DNA of 64,000 nt from NCBI GenBank assembly GCA_964444365.1, contig CAYUHJ010000011.1, forward strand, positions 4,714-68,713. Direction: 5' to 3'. The translations under genes and the position numbers were made by a program. Shown here piece after piece: positions 31,843 through 40,900 of this stretch. Position 1 is the first letter of the stretch. Each line of letters starts with the position of its first letter. The stretch is from CAYUHJ01 sp964444365 (GTDB lineage: Bacteria; Planctomycetota; Planctomycetia; Gemmatales; Gemmataceae). Under the pieces are notes generated by a model. The model saw nothing but the letters and a program-made list of their open reading frames with translations, had not been told where the DNA came from and did not search any database.

Positions 31843-32466
31843 TTATGGGCTCGAAGGGGGAGAGGGTGGTACGGGGTTCGACGGCAAGCGGAAGATGTCA
31901 GCGACCGTACATGAGAAGCCCGGCAACACGTCGCCGCCAGAGAGTTCGCCGGATTCGTCAAGGAATTCGAGTCCGCTTCCCGGACGATAAATCGTGACCT
32001 TTTTTTCCTCCGGATCGAGCAACCAGACGAGTTTGACGCCGTTTTTGAGGTAGTCGCGAACCTTCTCGTTGACCTTGCTGGGTCTGTCGTTCGGGGAAAG
32101 CACTTCGACTGCGACCAGCGGCGGTTCTTCGCCCCACTTGGGATGAAGCTCGGCGTAATCGGCCGCGTCCGTGTAGAACGCGACATCGGGGCCGACGACG
32201 GTGTCCGGGTCTTCTTCCAGAATCACTCCGGAATCGTTTGAAGCGACATATCCCCGGCCAACTCGCTCCGCGTATTCGTCGAGACGCCTAGCGATCCGGG
32301 TGGCAACAACTCCATGCCGGCGGTTCGGGCGGGACATTTCGACCACCTTTCCTCGGTGGAGTTCGAGCCAGCGATTGCGGTTCTCCGGCAATTGGCAGTA
32401 ATCCCAGAACTCAGCCGCCGTCATGAGCGGGGTGACTGGCGCGTCGGTTGTGTTCGTCGGCGACAT
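31843..32466 (-). CDS. Uma2-family (DUF820) protein
   Basis: 207 residues. The PD-(D/E)xK-like restriction fold of DUF820 is visible: TAAEFWDYCQLPENRNRWLE and HRGKVVEMSRPNRRHG, then GPDVAFYTD (Asp), VAVEVLSPNDRPSKV (Glu) and the helix EKVRDYLKNGVKLVWLLDPE with the Lys. Uma2-family proteins are expanded in cyanobacteria and planctomycetes; nuclease activity is inferred from the fold and has hardly been tested. It lies one base before trpF and 25 bases after the ROK kinase gene, so it shares their transcript, an unexpected context. Confidence 0.9.
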   Translation of the reverse strand: MSPTNTTDAPVTPLMTAAEFWDYCQLPENRNRWLELHRGKVVEMSRPNRRHGVVATRIARRLDEYAERVGRGYVASNDSGVILEEDPDTVVGPDVAFYTDAADYAELHPKWGEEPPLVAVEVLSPNDRPSKVNEKVRDYLKNGVKLVWLLDPEEKKVTIYRPGSGLEFLDESGELSGGDVLPGFSCTVADIFRLPSNPVPPSPPSSP

Positions 32467-32491
32467 TCGCGTTCCTCCCTGGGCCGTCAGT

Positions 32492-33418
32492 TTACCCGCC
32501 GAACTTCTGTCGGGCCAAGGCGAGTGCCCCGTGGATGACGACTTCTTCCCCCAACGCCGCGGGGACGATATCCGTCAGACCGGCAAACGGCTGAAACACC
32601 CGCTCCGCTACGAGTCGGCGAAGCGGGGCGAAGAACAGTTCTTCGCCCATCAGCGAGACGCCGCCGCCGATGACGATTCGCCGGGGGCAGAGCAATGCGA
32701 TGACGTGGCAAATGCCTTCGGCAAGGGCCTTCTGAGCGGTTTCTAACACATGGATCGCATACACGTCTCCTTGACGTGCAGCATCCGCGACTTCTTTCGC
32801 AGTGACCACAAGCCCACGCAAAGCGCGATGTGCGATTGCTTCGACCCCACGACCTGAAGCAAGTTGTTCAACAGTGGTCTCGATACGGAACTCCGAGCTA
32901 TTGGTGCGATCGTAGTTGAAGATTTTCAAATGCCCGATCTCCGCCGCCCCGCGTCCACAGCCGCGGTAAATCTTCCCGTCGATGATGAGCCCGCCGCCGA
33001 CGCCCGTTCCCACCGTGATGTAAAAGATCGGCGACAGTCCCTTGCCCGCGCCGAACAGCGCCTCGCCGAGGCCGGCCGTGTCCGCGTCGTTGCAGATGAC
33101 CGTCGGCTTGTCGAGCATGTCCGACAGCCAGTCCGCGAGCGGGAAGTTGTTCCAACCCTCGATCTGGTGCGACGTGATGACCGTTTGCGAGTCGTCGTCC
33201 GTCGGGCCGCCGAAGCCGACGCCGATGCCGGTCACGTCGGAGGCGTTGACCTTCGCCGAATCGAGCAGTTCCGGGTACGCGGTGAGGATCTGCCGGCGAA
33301 TCCCCTCGCCCCCCTCGGCCGGGTTGACGCTGCCGCGCCACAGCGAATGAATGTGGCCGTCCCCGTGGCCGAGCCCGAGTTGGAGCTTCGTCCCGCCGAT
33401 CTCGATGCCGAGGAACAT
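32492..33418 (-). CDS. ROK-family sugar kinase
   Basis: 308 residues. FLGIEIGGTKLQLGL gives the ATP phosphate-1 loop; GIGVGFGGPTDDD, the catalytic Asp in TVICNDADTAGLGEA, YITVGTGVGGGLIIDGK and RRIVIGGGVSLMGEE complete the ROK fold. The region where most ROK proteins have the zinc motif CxCGxxGC reads FRIETTVEQLASGRG and lacks the Cys residues. The likely activity is glucose or related hexose phosphorylation, not provable here. ATG 33418 is used; the frame upstream is the family C repeat translated and is not coding. Confidence 0.9.
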   Translation of the reverse strand: MFLGIEIGGTKLQLGLGHGDGHIHSLWRGSVNPAEGGEGIRRQILTAYPELLDSAKVNASDVTGIGVGFGGPTDDDSQTVITSHQIEGWNNFPLADWLSDMLDKPTVICNDADTAGLGEALFGAGKGLSPIFYITVGTGVGGGLIIDGKIYRGCGRGAAEIGHLKIFNYDRTNSSEFRIETTVEQLASGRGVEAIAHRALRGLVVTAKEVADAARQGDVYAIHVLETAQKALAEGICHVIALLCPRRIVIGGGVSLMGEELFFAPLRRLVAERVFQPFAGLTDIVPAALGEEVVIHGALALARQKFGG

Positions 33419-33437
33419 GACCGACTCCGGTTGTCTT

Positions 33438-33565
33438 CCTCCCCTCTCCCCGCCGGGGAGAGGGGCCGGGGGTGAGGGGTGAGACTCAGACCTGCAATGG
33501 TGATTGCAAATGGGTGATGGCTTCCCCTCACCCCTAACCCCTCTCCCCAGCGGGGAGAGGGGGAC
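33438..33565. repeat. Family C palindromic element, locus 3
   Basis: Outer hairpins TCTCCCCGCCGGGGAGAGG and CTCTCCCCAGCGGGGAGAGG are inverted copies with matching inner flanks (GGGGGTGAGGGG / CCCCTCACCCC), giving ~42-bp inverted ends over 128 bp. It fills most of the space between two divergent genes, leaving little room for ordinary promoters. Confidence 0.8.
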
Positions 33566-33617
33566 CAATCGGGAACATCCGCTATTATCGAATTCACCCC
33601 CTCAAATGCGAGAACCC

Positions 33618-34160
33618 ATGACCCCCGACACCAACGAAGTTCTGTTCGAGGCCGTGTCGTTCGCCGCCCGGGCCCACCGGAATCAGGTGCGGAAGGACGG
33701 CCAGACGCCGTACTTCGCGCACACCGCCCGCGTCTGCCTCGTCGTCCGGCACGTCTTCGGCGTCGACGATGGGAAGGTGCTCGCGGCCGCGCTGCTGCAC
33801 GACACGATCGAGGACACGCCGACGGACTACGACGACCTCGCCGAACGCTTCGGCAACGAAGTCGCGGGCTGGGTCGCGGTTCTGACGAAGGACATGCGTT
33901 CGCCGGAATCCGAACGGGAGGCGGCGTACTACCACGCGATCGCGTCCGCGCCGTGGCAGGTCGTCGTGTGCAAGCTCGCCGACATCTACGACAACCTGAC
34001 GGACAGTCGACAACTGGCGACGGCGGCCCGGCAAAAGACGCTGCGGCGGGTGTCCGGCTACCTGGACGCCATGAGCGCCCACCTCCCGCCGGAAGCCGCG
34101 ACGGCGTTCGCCCTGACGGCCGCACGGTTGGCCGCCGTGCGCGACGAGACCGGAGTCTGA
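33618..34160 (+). CDS. HD-domain hydrolase (small alarmone hydrolase type)
   Basis: 180 residues, the size of stand-alone MESH1-like (p)ppGpp hydrolases and the HD_4 family. Metal ligands are visible: His 35 in TPYFAHTARV, His 61-Asp 62 in AALLHDTIEDTP, and Asp 123 in KLADIYDNLTDS. Glu 65-Asp 66 follow the HD pair as in RelA/SpoT hydrolase domains. The Arg-His block (ARAHRNQVRKDGQTPY) fits nucleotide binding. ATG 33618 is chosen; ATG 33606 is possible. It diverges from the ROK kinase gene. Substrate ppGpp is inferred from family only. Confidence 0.85.
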   Translation: MTPDTNEVLFEAVSFAARAHRNQVRKDGQTPYFAHTARVCLVVRHVFGVDDGKVLAAALLHDTIEDTPTDYDDLAERFGNEVAGWVAVLTKDMRSPESEREAAYYHAIASAPWQVVVCKLADIYDNLTDSRQLATAARQKTLRRVSGYLDAMSAHLPPEAATAFALTAARLAAVRDETGV

Positions 34161-34258
34161 CCGAGTCGAACAGTGTTATACACAAACGAATCCTTGCCTC
34201 CCCCCTTTTCCGGACCGTCGCGCCGGGCAATAATCTTGCATTCCCCGGAGGCCGCCGC

Positions 34259-35701
34259 ATGAGTTCCGTCCGCACCCTGCTCACACTGACCGCACTTGTC
34301 GTCGGAGGGTCTGTCGCCGACGCCTGCCCGTTTTGCGCGTCCGGCGGGCAGACGCTCTCGGGCGAAGTCGCCTCCGCGGACTTCATCCTGCTCGGCACCG
34401 TCACGAACTCGAAGCGCGACCCCGAAGACTTTTCCAAGGGCACGACCGACATCGCGATCGAAACCGTCGTGAAGCCGAACGACTACCTCCGCGGCAAGAA
34501 GGTGCTCACGATCCCGCGGTTTCTGCAGGTTCGCGGCAAGGCGGACGACAACAAGTACCTCGTCTTCTGCTCGCTCTACAACCGCCCCGGCGACGTGCCC
34601 GCCTCCGCGGTCGCCTCCAGTGTGGTGTTCGCGAACCCCGAATTCGCCCAGGTGGATGCGTACCGCGGCGAGTCCGTGAAGCCCGATTCGCAACTCGCCC
34701 AGTACCTGAAAGGTGCCCTCGAAGTCCGCAACAAGGACGTCGCCGCCCGGCTGCGGTACTTTTTCGACTACCTCGATTCGCCCGAAATCGCGATCTCGTC
34801 CGACGCGATGATGGAGTTCGGCAACGCCGACTACAAGGACGTCCGCCCCCTCGCGGAAAAGCTGCCGGCCGAGAAGGTGCTCGGCTGGATGAAAGATCCG
34901 AACACGCCGCCGTCGCGGTTCGGGCTGTACGGGCTGTTGGTCGGCCACTGCGGCAAGAAGGAGGACGCCAAGGTCGTCCGCACGCTGCTGGACGATTCCA
35001 AGCTCTACAGCAGCGGCCTCGACGGGGTCATCGCCGGGTACGTGCTGCTCGACCCGAAGGCGGGCTGGGATTACATCCTGTCCGTCGTGTCCGACTCGAA
35101 GAAGGAGTTCCCGGTCCGGTACGCCGCGCTCAAGGTGCTGCGGTTCTTCTGGGAGTACCGGCCGGACGTGATTCCGAACGACAAGGTGCTCGACGCGATG
35201 AAGGCACTCGTAGCCCAGGCGGACATGGCGGACCTGCCGATGGAAGACCTCCGCAAGTGGGGCCGGTGGGAGCTGGCGGACTTCGTCTTGCAGTTCGCGG
35301 ACAAACCGGACCATAACAAGTTGCCGATCGTCCGCCGGGCGATCCTGCGGTTCGCGCTGTCGGCCCCGCCCGAGAACAAGGCGGCGGCCGCCCACGTGGA
35401 AAAGGTCCGCAAGGAAGACCCGGAGCGGGTGAAGTTCGTCGAGCAGATGCTCAAGGACGAACAGTCCAAAGCGACGCCGCCTCAGACGGCCGGCTCGAGG
35501 TGCCCGACTATCCCTCCCCCCTCAAGGGGGAGGGAGAAAGCGAGATGCCGATGCGACGGATCGCGTTCCTTCTCGTCGGCATCCTCCTCACCTTCGACCG
35601 CCCCGCCGCCGCGTGTACGTTCTGCGCCGGCGGGCTCGGCTCCCGGCAAACCCTTCGCGAACAGTTCCTCGAAGCGAAATTCGTCGCCCTCGGCACGCTG
35701 A
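34259..35701 (+). CDS. Secreted CxxC protein, paralogue 1 (stop probably lost)
   Basis: 480 residues from ATG 34259 with GGAGG upstream. A signal peptide is followed at once by ACPFCASGGQTLSGEV, then ADFILLGTVTNSK and KVLTIPRFL with YLVFCSLYN. From about residue 150 there are helical repeats (VAARLRYFFDYLDSPE, RFGLYGLLVGHCG). It is paralogous to the next gene. Similarity ends near residue 400 (FVEQMLKDEQ); the remaining ~75 residues come from reading a family C hairpin and then the start of the next gene in another frame. The natural stop seems to have been lost. The CxxC at the mature N-terminus followed by a beta-barrel-like segment recalls TIMP/NTR domains; that is a guess. Confidence 0.8.
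   Translation: MSSVRTLLTLTALVVGGSVADACPFCASGGQTLSGEVASADFILLGTVTNSKRDPEDFSKGTTDIAIETVVKPNDYLRGKKVLTIPRFLQVRGKADDNKYLVFCSLYNRPGDVPASAVASSVVFANPEFAQVDAYRGESVKPDSQLAQYLKGALEVRNKDVAARLRYFFDYLDSPEIAISSDAMMEFGNADYKDVRPLAEKLPAEKVLGWMKDPNTPPSRFGLYGLLVGHCGKKEDAKVVRTLLDDSKLYSSGLDGVIAGYVLLDPKAGWDYILSVVSDSKKEFPVRYAALKVLRFFWEYRPDVIPNDKVLDAMKALVAQADMADLPMEDLRKWGRWELADFVLQFADKPDHNKLPIVRRAILRFALSAPPENKAAAAHVEKVRKEDPERVKFVEQMLKDEQSKATPPQTAGSRCPTIPPPSRGREKARCRCDGSRSFSSASSSPSTAPPPRVRSAPAGSAPGKPFANSSSKRNSSPSAR
35511..35536. repeat. Family C single hairpin, locus 4
   Basis: TCCCTCCCCCCTCAAGGGGG and its mirror form one hairpin (half an element). It begins inside the extended 3' end of the first CxxC gene, and its AGGGAGA tail sits 9 bases before the ATG of the second, where it can serve as the ribosome site. 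Confidence 0.75.
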
Positions 35702-36681
35702 AGAACCCGAAGCCCGACCCCGACGGCGTCGGCGGCACGACCGAGTTTCACGTCACGCAGGCGTTGAAGACCGACCCCGCCGTCGCGAAGCCGATGCACG
35801 TCCTGCCGCGGTACATGCCGGTGATCGGCGACACGCCGCCGGACTACGTCCTCTTTTGCGGTATCGCCAACGGGAAGATCGACCCCCTCGGCGGCGTGCC
35901 CGGCTCGGCCGTCGTCGCGGACTACGTGCGCGAGGCGGCGAAACTCGACCCGAAGGACGCCCCCGCCCGGCTCGCGTACTTCTTCAAGCACCTCGATTCC
36001 GACAGCAAAACCGTCGCCGCGGATGCGTTTCACGAGTTCGGCAAGGCGGCGGACGCGGAGATCGTGAGGGCCAAGCCGCACCTCGACCCGGCGAAACTGC
36101 GGAAACTCATCGCCGACCCGAAGACGCCGGACGACCGCGTCGGCGTCTTCGCGATGATGCTCGGCCTCTGCGGCGGCAAGCCCGACGGCGAGTGGCTGGC
36201 GTCCGAACTGGCCGTCACTCCGATGCCGGAGCGGTACGCCGCGAACCTCGGCGGCGTCCTCGCGGGGCTGACGCTGCTCGACCCGAAGGCCGGCTGGCAA
36301 CGCTTGGAAGCGGTGCTCGGTGACGGGAAGCGTCCGCCGCACGAGCGGCTCGCCGCGGTCGGGTCGGTGCGGTTCTTCCAGGGCACCCGACCCGAGTCGA
36401 AGCCGGACGTGTTGAAGTGCTACCGGGCCGTCATTTCCCAGGGCGAACTCGCCGACCTCGCGATCGACGACCTCCGCCGGTGGGAATGGTGGGACCTCAC
36501 GGCCGACGTGCTGGCGGTCTACGCCTCGAAGAACGCCCCGCTGTTCCGACGCGGGGTCGTCCGGTACGCGCTGTGCTGCCCGACGGCCGAGGCGAAGGCG
36601 TTCGTCGCGGCCGTGCGGGAAAAGGAGCCCAAGCTCGTTGCGAGTGTCGAAGAGTCGCTCAAGCTCTTCGAGAAGCGGTAG
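35545..36681 (+). CDS. Secreted CxxC protein, paralogue 2
   Basis: 378 residues with a signal peptide (IAFLLVGILLTFDRPAAA) then CTFCAGGLGSRQTLREQF. The architecture equals paralogue 1: AKFVALGTLKNPK, MHVLPRYMPVIGD with DYVLFCGIANGK, then helical repeats (APARLAYFFKHLDSDS, VGVFAMMLGLCGGKPDGEWL, LTLLDPKAGWQRLEAVLGD). It overlaps the over-long 3' end of paralogue 1 by 157 bases in a different frame. The start lies right behind a family C hairpin that provides purines. Envelope or extracellular location is predicted; function unknown. Confidence 0.85.
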   Translation: MPMRRIAFLLVGILLTFDRPAAACTFCAGGLGSRQTLREQFLEAKFVALGTLKNPKPDPDGVGGTTEFHVTQALKTDPAVAKPMHVLPRYMPVIGDTPPDYVLFCGIANGKIDPLGGVPGSAVVADYVREAAKLDPKDAPARLAYFFKHLDSDSKTVAADAFHEFGKAADAEIVRAKPHLDPAKLRKLIADPKTPDDRVGVFAMMLGLCGGKPDGEWLASELAVTPMPERYAANLGGVLAGLTLLDPKAGWQRLEAVLGDGKRPPHERLAAVGSVRFFQGTRPESKPDVLKCYRAVISQGELADLAIDDLRRWEWWDLTADVLAVYASKNAPLFRRGVVRYALCCPTAEAKAFVAAVREKEPKLVASVEESLKLFEKR

Positions 36682-36768
36682 CTCTCCCGAAGCCGGCGAG
36701 GAATCCCGATTCCGGACCCCTATCCCCGATAAGATACCCGCACCTTTCCGAGCCAGCGGGGGCCGACC

Positions 36769-37767
36769 ATGCGGGTGACGTTCGTTCAGGGCGGCGGGGT
36801 CGGGTTCGACCAGCAGGCGGCGGTCGCGCGGGTTCTGGCGGCGGCCGGCGTCCCGGTCGAGTTCGACGTCCACCTGGCCGGTCGGGCGTCGCTCGATCAG
36901 GGGAAGGATGCCCTGCCCGCGAGCACGTTTGAAGCCGTTCGCGCGTCGGGACTCGCCCTGAAGACCAAGCTGCTACCGCCGCTCGGGCCGGGGAACCCGC
37001 CGAACTACAACGTCGACTTCCGCCGCCGGCTCGGGCTGTTCGCATCGGTGCGGCCGGTCCACAACCTCGCCGGGCTGCCGAGCCGGTTCGCCGGGGTGAA
37101 CTTCCTGCTCGTCCGCGAGATCACCGAAGACCTCTATGCCACCACCGAGCACGAGATCGTCCCCGGCGTCGTGCAGAGCTTCAAGATCGTCACCGAGGTC
37201 GCGTGCCTGCGGTTCTTCCGGTTCACGTTCGAACTGGCCCGGAAGCACGGCAAAAAGTCGGTCCACTGCATCCACAAGGCGAACATCCTCAAGATGGCCG
37301 ACGGCCTGTTCCTCGACTGCTTCCGCCGGGTGGCGAAGGACTTTCCGGAGATCGCGGCCAAAGAAATGATCGTCGACAACACCTGCATGCAGCTCGTCAG
37401 CCGGCCGCACCAGTTCGAGGTGATGGCGAGCGGCAACCTGTACGGCGACCTGCTCTCCGACCTCGGGGCGGGCCTCGTCGGCGGGATCACGACGACGAGC
37501 GCGATCAACCACGGCGACGGGGTGAAGGTGTACGAGGCCGTCTACGGGGCCGGGTACGAGCGCGTCCCGCCGGGGACGGGCAACCCGATCCCGCTGATTC
37601 TGCCTGCCGTCGAACTGTTGCGCGACACGGGACACGCCGACGCCGCGGATCGCATTGTGAAGGCGGTCGAGGCGGTGCTCGCGGAGGGAAGGGTTCGCCC
37701 GATCGACCTCGGCGGCACGGCGGGGAGCGTGGAACTGGCCGAGGCGATTGCGGCGAAGATCGGGTGA
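36769..37767 (+). CDS. Isocitrate/isopropylmalate dehydrogenase-like enzyme
   Basis: 332 residues of the beta-decarboxylating dehydrogenase fold. Substrate and metal residues are visible: VREITEDLYATTEHEI (Arg and Tyr), VHCIHKANILKMADGLFLDC (Lys), IVDNTCMQLVSRPHQFEV and ASGNLYGDLLSDLGAGLVGG (Asp pair). The start, VTFVQGGGVGFDQQ, replaces the usual GDGIGPE. NAD-dependent isocitrate dehydrogenase (mitochondrial type) is the nearest recollection; 3-isopropylmalate or tartrate relatives cannot be excluded. It stands alone on the plus strand between the CxxC genes and the large repeat protein. Confidence 0.85.
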   Translation: MRVTFVQGGGVGFDQQAAVARVLAAAGVPVEFDVHLAGRASLDQGKDALPASTFEAVRASGLALKTKLLPPLGPGNPPNYNVDFRRRLGLFASVRPVHNLAGLPSRFAGVNFLLVREITEDLYATTEHEIVPGVVQSFKIVTEVACLRFFRFTFELARKHGKKSVHCIHKANILKMADGLFLDCFRRVAKDFPEIAAKEMIVDNTCMQLVSRPHQFEVMASGNLYGDLLSDLGAGLVGGITTTSAINHGDGVKVYEAVYGAGYERVPPGTGNPIPLILPAVELLRDTGHADAADRIVKAVEAVLAEGRVRPIDLGGTAGSVELAEAIAAKIG

Positions 37768-37828
37768 TCGCGGGCCAACGTCCGACCCCCGTCTGTGTTT
37801 CACTTCGTAACGCCCGGCCCGTCCGCGT

Positions 37829-37857
37829 TCGACCGCGTCCGAACGGGAAGGTATAAT
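37829..37857 (+). promoter_or_regulatory. Candidate promoter for the large repeat protein
   Basis: TCGACC (37829-37834), 17 bases, then a perfect TATAAT (37852-37857). The start codon is 74 bases downstream. Confidence 0.5.
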
Positions 37858-37931
37858 TCCAAATGGGCGTTCGCGCCCGGCGAAGAGCCCGTACCGCGAG
37901 ATCCTGTGCCCGCCAATCCGGAGCCGGTCTG

Positions 37932-40900
37932 ATGGCCACCGCCGTTGCTGAGAAACCCTCCGGCTCCAGCCCATTCGAGACGCAGGTCGAGTCCGAACTC
38001 GGCCGGGCGGCGAACCGCGTGCGGCTCAACGACGCCCTGACCGGGGCGGCGGCGCTCGCCGTCCTGGGGCTCGGGTTCGCGGTCGTCGGCATCCTTCTCG
38101 ACCGCTGGCTCGACATCCCCGAGTGGGTCCGGCAACTGCAACTGGCCGGGTTCCTCGCGGTCGCCGGGTGGCTGGGCTATGCCCTGGTGGTGCGGCCGTA
38201 CCGGCAGACGGTGAACCCGCGGTACGTCGCCCGGCAGGTGGAAGAAACCATCCCGGACGCGAAGAACGCCCTCATCAACTGGGTCGATCTGAAGGACCGC
38301 GACCTGGCGACGCCGATCCGCACGTCGGTGTCGGCCCGGGCCGCGAACGGCCTCGCCGAGGCGGACGTCGGCACCGCCGTCGACTCCAAGCGGCTGATCT
38401 GGCTGGCGGGGCTGGCCGGTGTCTGCGTCGCGGCGCTGGCGGTGCTGTTCGTCGTCTGCAAGCCGGCGCAGTTCTTCTCGCTGCTGGGTCGAACGTTCAC
38501 CCCGTTCACGGCCGCCCCGATCGCGAATCGCACGCAACTGACGCTGACCGAACCCGCGAACGGCGACGTGACCGTCACGACCGGCGAACCCGTCACGGTC
38601 GCCGTCACCGTGGACGGCAGCGTGCCGAACGCCGACTCCCCCGACCGCGTTCGCCTGCAGTTCCGGCACAACCCGTCCGGCGAGTACGACGAAATTCCGC
38701 TCGAAGCCGGGCAGTCGAACCGCGAGTGGTCGGTGCGCATCCCGCCGCACGTGCTGCAAAACGGCGTCTGGTACCGGGTCGCCGGCGGGGACGCGGTCAC
38801 CCCGGAACACCGGGTCACGGTCCGCTCCCGGCCCATGTTTAAGGCGTTCCAAACGGAGTACGTCTACCCTGCGTACACCCGCATCCCCCCGGAAAAGGGG
38901 GAGGAACCCCGAGTCGAAGCCCTCCGCGGCGTGCAGGTGACGCTGACCGCCCAGACGAACCGCACCGACCTGAAGGCCGGCCGGATGATGATTGACGGCC
39001 AGCCGTCGATCGCCGGCGACGTGGTCGGCCCGAACCGCGACGCGCTCAGGTTCAAGCTCACCTTGAAGGACAGCGGCGCGTACCGCCTCAGCTTCGTGAC
39101 CGCCGCCGGGGAGACATCAGACCCGACCCCGGCGTACCCGATCAAGGTCATCGCCGACGAGGCCCCGCTGGTGACGATCACCATCCCGGACAAGCCCGAC
39201 GTCACGCTGCCGGCCAACGGCCTGCTCACCGTCGAAGGGAACGTCTCGGACGATTACGGCGTCGCCCAGGTCCGGCTGATGATGCAGGTCGCCGGGGCGA
39301 AGGCGGTCCCGCTCCAGTCGAAGCTGTACCTCGGGATGGAGTCGCTGCTGCGCAAGACGGACGGCACCTTCCCCCGCAACCTCGGCGGCGGCAACCCGGA
39401 CGAGCCCGGCTACAAGGAGTCCGTCCGGCTCGAAGACCTCAAGACGGAGGCGGGCGCACCGGCCCTTCTGAAAGAGGGCACGGAACTCGAATTCTGGCTC
39501 GAAGCGACGGACAACTGCGAGCCGAAGCCGAACGTCGGCCGGTCCGCGCTGCCCCGGAAGAAGGTGCGGTTGACGGCCCCGGAGGTCGCCAAGCCGGCCG
39601 ACGACGCGAAGACGAAGGCCCACCAGGAGGCCCTCAAGAACAAGCTCGACCGCGAGAACCGCAACCCCGGCGGTGCGAAGCCGGACGTGCCGCCGACAGT
39701 CCCGGACAAGCAACCGGAAACGCCGAAGGGGACCGACCCCGCGGCCGACGACCTGCAAAAGAAGGCCCAGGAACTTCAGGACGAGATCAACAAGCAGAAG
39801 AACCAGCCCGGCGAGGCCAAGCCCGGGGACAACGCGGCGACCAAGCCCGAGGAGAAGCCGGCGGAAGGGAAGAACGGCAAGCCGGACCCCGCGAACGGCG
39901 GAGCGGCCGAGTCGAAGACCGGCGAAGACCCGAACGCGAAGCCGGACCCGAACGACCCGATGAACGGCGGGGGCGCGTCCGCATCCAAATCAGAAGGCAA
40001 GGTCGAACCGCCGCCGGCCCCGGCGGAATCGAAGTCGGAACCGAAGCCCGACCCGAGCAAGCCCGAGTCAGGCTCTCAGGGCGAGTCGAAGAACGCGCCG
40101 AAGGACGGCAACGACTCCGGCCTGGAAAAGCCCGGTCAACAGGGCGGGGACTCCGCGAAGCCCGACCAACAGGGCGGCGACTCGAAGCCGAACGACCCGA
40201 AGGGGGGCAACGATTCCCAGGCCGGGAAACAGCCCGGTGCCGGCAAGCCCCAGACGAAGCCCGATCGCGGCGAAGGGAACGAAACGCCCCAATCGCAACC
40301 CGGTGAAAACACCCCTCCGGAAGAACGACCCGGAGACACGAAGGGCCAAAAGCCGACGCCGAACGGAGCAGGCAAGGCCCCGCCGAAGGAGAAGCCGGAC
40401 GCCGAGTCCAAGGCGGGTCCGGGCGAGAAGAACGCGGACCAGTCCGAGACCAAGCCCGAAGGTTCGCAGGCGAACTCCGGCGGTCAGGCCGACCCGAAGG
40501 AAAAGCCGACCGGTGGGAAGTCCGGGTCCGGCAAGCCGGACTCGAAGGAGATCGAAAAGGCCGTCAACGACCTGAACTCCCCCGACCCGCAGAAGCGCGA
40601 ACAGGCCGAGAAAACGCTCGAACAAGCCGGCGGAAAGGACGCCGTCGACCGCGGCAAGCAGGCCGCCAACGACATGAAATCCCCGGACCAGCTCTCCCGC
40701 GAACAGGGCGAACGCGACAAGGGGGAACTGTCCCGCGAACTCGGCCGTGACGGCCAGCCGGAGCCGGACAAGGGGGACGTCGACCGCCTGACGCGGAACG
40801 CGAACGACCTCGCGTCCGAGGACCAGAAGACCCGCGAACGGGCCGAGAAGGAGTTCGAGGACAAGCTGAGCAAGAAGAACCAACAAGAGATGAAACAGGC

